From an uncultured Draconibacterium sp. (GTDB taxonomy: Bacteria > Bacteroidota > Bacteroidia > Bacteroidales > Prolixibacteraceae), in assembly GCF_963675585.1 (NCBI RefSeq), contig NZ_OY776414.1:2087001-2151000 (forward strand): a stretch of 64,000 bases of DNA, read 5' to 3'. Each line of letters begins with the position of its first letter. The stretch's first letter is position 1. The translations under genes were made by a program, and so were the position numbers. Under the pieces are notes generated by a model. It ran no database searches and was not told the DNA's origin. It was given only the letters and a program-made list of their open reading frames with translations. This document shows, piece by piece, positions 61,957 to 64,000 of the stretch.

Positions 61957-62625
61957 TTACCCCACTTTCTGTTTTGCTCCTTTACTCTTGGCTTGTTTTT
62001 TATCCAGGTCCTTTTCTTGTTTAAAATCTGAAAAATTGATCGTTCGGTTAGCCGCATCCACCTGCAGTGCTGCTCCAAATTTTTTGCCGTTTCTTCCGGT
62101 CATCTTATCCAGATAAACTTTTTTCCCGGCTGCCAGTTTTTGCTTTTGTTCCGCCGATAATGTTGCACCTTTGATCTTATCCGGGACTTTAATATTCTTT
62201 GTTCGCAGCGGAATCAGCTCATTGGTTTTCGGATCCAGTGCCAGGTAATAATTGTCTTTTTTCCCGTCCTTACCCGTGAGCTCGATCGTTTTTCCCAGGT
62301 TGCGTTCGGCCACCAATTTGTTCCGTTCTTCATCCGTAAATTTGTGTCCCATAAATTTTTCAGGAATACTTAAACGCTGAATGGGATGAACTTTTACACT
62401 TACTGTTCCGTCATCCTCCTTTTTCAAACGAAGCTTTGCCGGAATACGCTTTTGCTCGTCATTAACAATGGCATTAATGGTGTAGAGTTTTTGTGAACGG
62501 AATCCATTCAAAAAATCCTTTAGTTCATTCTCATCCATACGATTTACAAAATCCTTGTTTACCCCAACTTTTTCCAGTTTATCAAAGGGGATCTCGTCTT
62601 TTTTAATACGGGTACTTTGTTCCAT
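61957..62625 (-). CDS. DUF3945/DUF4099-like element protein
   Basis: 222-aa soluble, very basic protein. It has two related segments built on K-F-M-G-H-x-F-T-D-E-E-R and G-A-T-L-S-A-E-Q-K, and repeats of the form GKxVYLDKMTGRNGKKF. Such repeat domains (DUF3945/DUF4099 group) are common in Bacteroidota conjugative and mobilizable elements and have no settled function. It ends with a lysine-rich tail. Between the coupling ATPase and oriT/mobC, so probably involved in transfer. Confidence 0.7.
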   Translation of the reverse strand: MEQSTRIKKDEIPFDKLEKVGVNKDFVNRMDENELKDFLNGFRSQKLYTINAIVNDEQKRIPAKLRLKKEDDGTVSVKVHPIQRLSIPEKFMGHKFTDEERNKLVAERNLGKTIELTGKDGKKDNYYLALDPKTNELIPLRTKNIKVPDKIKGATLSAEQKQKLAAGKKVYLDKMTGRNGKKFGAALQVDAANRTINFSDFKQEKDLDKKQAKSKGAKQKVG

Positions 62626-62668
62626 AATTAAATGTTTTAATGATTAATAAATGTGTTCGCTCTGGTTT

Positions 62669-64000
62669 TTATGTGGCATCCCGGAGTATGCCCACAATGT
62701 CGTTACATATCTTGTTGCGGTTATATTCCAATACCTTGTCGATGTTGTCGAATTGGTAGATATCCGGAATACTTTGAAAATTCGTTTCTTCCCTCTTAAT
62801 CGTTTCGGTATCCACATCAATCAGACAATTAAAATTGCGCTGGCTCACCTGCTGATCAAAGTTATCGGCCACTTGCCCCACCATATAGCCCTGTGGCAGT
62901 GTTGCAATTTTCCCTTCTGGTACCAGAAAATCCATCTGTGTGGAAAAGGTTGATGACTGGGTATTTCGGTTAATGTTGATGGACTGACGTTCCTGCAGAA
63001 TCTTCCCCATCCTGTTCTGGATAAATTTGGCTGTTTCGCCAATGGACTGCCCGGCAAAAACATTTCCGATGTTGGTCAGGATGGCATTGGCCTGCTCCTT
63101 TCCATAATCCCGGATAAGTTGATCGATAGTCTGAATCCCTACCAAAGTGGAAATTTTATTGCTCCTTGCTGTGGCAATCAATGTATCCAGCCCACGGAAG
63201 TAGATCGTTGGAAGCTCATCAAAAACCAGCGATATTTTTTGTTGCCCCTTCCGGTTGATCACCTTTAACATTCGGGTGATAAACAAGGAAAGTACGGCTC
63301 CATACATTTCTATACGAAGTGGATTATTGGCCAGACAGACCACTTTTGGCTCCTTCGGATTATTTATATCCAGTGAAAAATCATTGCCTGAACAGATCCA
63401 GTAGATCTCTTTACTAATAATCTTTGAGATGGCAATTTTCAGGCTTCCCAGCTGGCCTTCCAGTTGCTCGTTCGCCCCTCTTTTATGCGCATTGACAAAA
63501 GGATTAACAATGTTTTCCACATCCTTTTCTTTGGCTAGGATGGTAAAGAGATCATCGTATTCCAGTTGCAACAGCTCAATGGCGTGTGGCAAAGTACAGT
63601 ACTCACCGCCTTTGTATTTTTTAAGAAACCAGATCACTGCAGCAAAAAAAGAAACCGCTGATTCGGAGAAAAATTCGCCTTGTTTGCGTATCCATTCGCG
63701 GTTCAGGTTATACAATACTGTCCGCGATGATTCAAATGCATCAATGGGACTTTCCATCAGTTCCGGTGCCAGCGGATTACAGCGGTAGGATTTTCGGATA
63801 TCATCGATGTTTATCACATAAAACTTTGTGGTTTTCGGTAAGGACTTTTTCTTTTTGGCATTCAGAAAATGGTTATAGGCAACTTCCGATAAATCGGGGT
63901 ATTTAAAATCATAAACGCACATGGAAAAACCTTTTGATAAGTGCTGTTTAATAAAGGGAAGTACCACGGAAAATGATTTCCCGGAACCGGGAGTACCAAT
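62669..64000 (-). CDS. Type IV coupling ATPase (VirD4/TraG-like), N-terminal part outside window
   Basis: Membrane-associated DNA pump that links the relaxosome to a type IV secretion channel. The frame is open at the right edge and begins in the Walker A GTPGSGKS. Walker B-like SLVFDELPTIYFRG lies at about residue 245 of the visible part, followed by the TraG/TraM-recognition sequence RSNKISTLVGIQTIDQL. It is separated from the DUF3945-like gene by 43 bp. The missing N-terminus should hold the membrane anchor. Presence of a full secretion set cannot be judged here. Confidence 0.9.
   Translation of the reverse strand: MGTPGSGKSFSVVLPFIKQHLSKGFSMCVYDFKYPDLSEVAYNHFLNAKKKKSLPKTTKFYVINIDDIRKSYRCNPLAPELMESPIDAFESSRTVLYNLNREWIRKQGEFFSESAVSFFAAVIWFLKKYKGGEYCTLPHAIELLQLEYDDLFTILAKEKDVENIVNPFVNAHKRGANEQLEGQLGSLKIAISKIISKEIYWICSGNDFSLDINNPKEPKVVCLANNPLRIEMYGAVLSLFITRMLKVINRKGQQKISLVFDELPTIYFRGLDTLIATARSNKISTLVGIQTIDQLIRDYGKEQANAILTNIGNVFAGQSIGETAKFIQNRMGKILQERQSININRNTQSSTFSTQMDFLVPEGKIATLPQGYMVGQVADNFDQQVSQRNFNCLIDVDTETIKREETNFQSIPDIYQFDNIDKVLEYNRNKICNDIVGILRDAT

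Larger units (their letters stand above)
47700..64000. mobile_element. Integrative mobilizable/conjugative element in ssrA, right end outside window
   Basis: The region begins at the tmRNA 3' end with a tyrosine recombinase and ends (in view) with mobC, relaxase and a coupling ATPase. It carries ardC, an inserted IS21-family element and a five-gene cargo operon of lower GC appearance. The order integrase - antirestriction - cargo - mobilization is typical of Bacteroidota elements. No attR is visible, so total size and presence of a full conjugation set are unknown. Confidence 0.8.

Overview
The window reads as chromosome of a Bacteroidota bacterium. The signs are SusC/SusD pairs, FecR anti-sigma plus ECF sigma, -7 boxes of the TAnnTTTG type, GH127/GH78/GH29 polysaccharide genes, a Bacteroidales-type tmRNA tag (GENNYALAA) and DUF4056. 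The style suggests a Marinilabiliales/Prolixibacteraceae-like polysaccharide degrader, but that placement is inference.

1-32743: a polysaccharide utilisation locus. On the minus strand, reading from 25624 downward, come an ECF sigma factor, a FecR anti-sigma factor, an STN-bearing SusC, a SusD, an alpha-L-fucosidase (GH29), a five-bladed propeller protein and a GH2. A second unit follows: a GH67/GH20-like 904-aa enzyme, two URO-D/MtaA-like proteins, a hexuronate-type MFS carrier, a malectin-bearing GH2 and another propeller lipoprotein. A further GH2 is cut by the window edge. The divergent plus-strand operon holds an NCS1-like permease, a 62-aa membrane protein, an alpha-L-rhamnosidase (GH78) broken by six apparent one-base insertions, and a GH127 beta-L-arabinofuranosidase. 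The enzymes fit a glycan with galactose, arabinofuranose, rhamnose, fucose and uronic acid, such as arabinogalactan or gum side chains. AAACGTTT-type dyads precede two of the units.

32744-47705: housekeeping and galactose genes. These are a Spy-like protein, a small exported-type 2[4Fe-4S] ferredoxin with a damaged or odd start, DUF4056, two identical tRNA-Asp genes and a metallophosphoesterase. Then come a sugar permease, galT, galK, a GntR-type regulator and galM, with the same 17-bp operator beside galK and beside the regulator. An acyl-CoA ligase, a GHMP sugar kinase overlapping a GalU-type pyrophosphorylase, and ssrA follow.

47700-64000 (runs off the right edge): an integrative mobilizable element whose tyrosine recombinase lies just after the ssrA 3' end. 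It carries an ardC antirestriction gene split by a complete IS21-family element with a 7-bp target duplication. At the other end are a candidate oriT, mobC, relaxase, a DUF3945/DUF4099-like protein and a VirD4/TraG-type coupling ATPase.

Between ardC and the mobilization genes sits the most interesting part, an AT-rich, tightly coupled five-gene plus-strand operon (53357-60398). It encodes a double-SIS + HAD fusion, a phosphoribosyltransferase-fold protein, an AAA/ORC-like P-loop ATPase, an unrecognised Rossmann-like protein and a PfkB-family sugar/nucleoside kinase. A 19-bp palindrome lies right before the first ATG. Its content and cargo position suggest a nucleotide- or sugar-phosphate-based conflict (anti-phage) system; this is a hypothesis.
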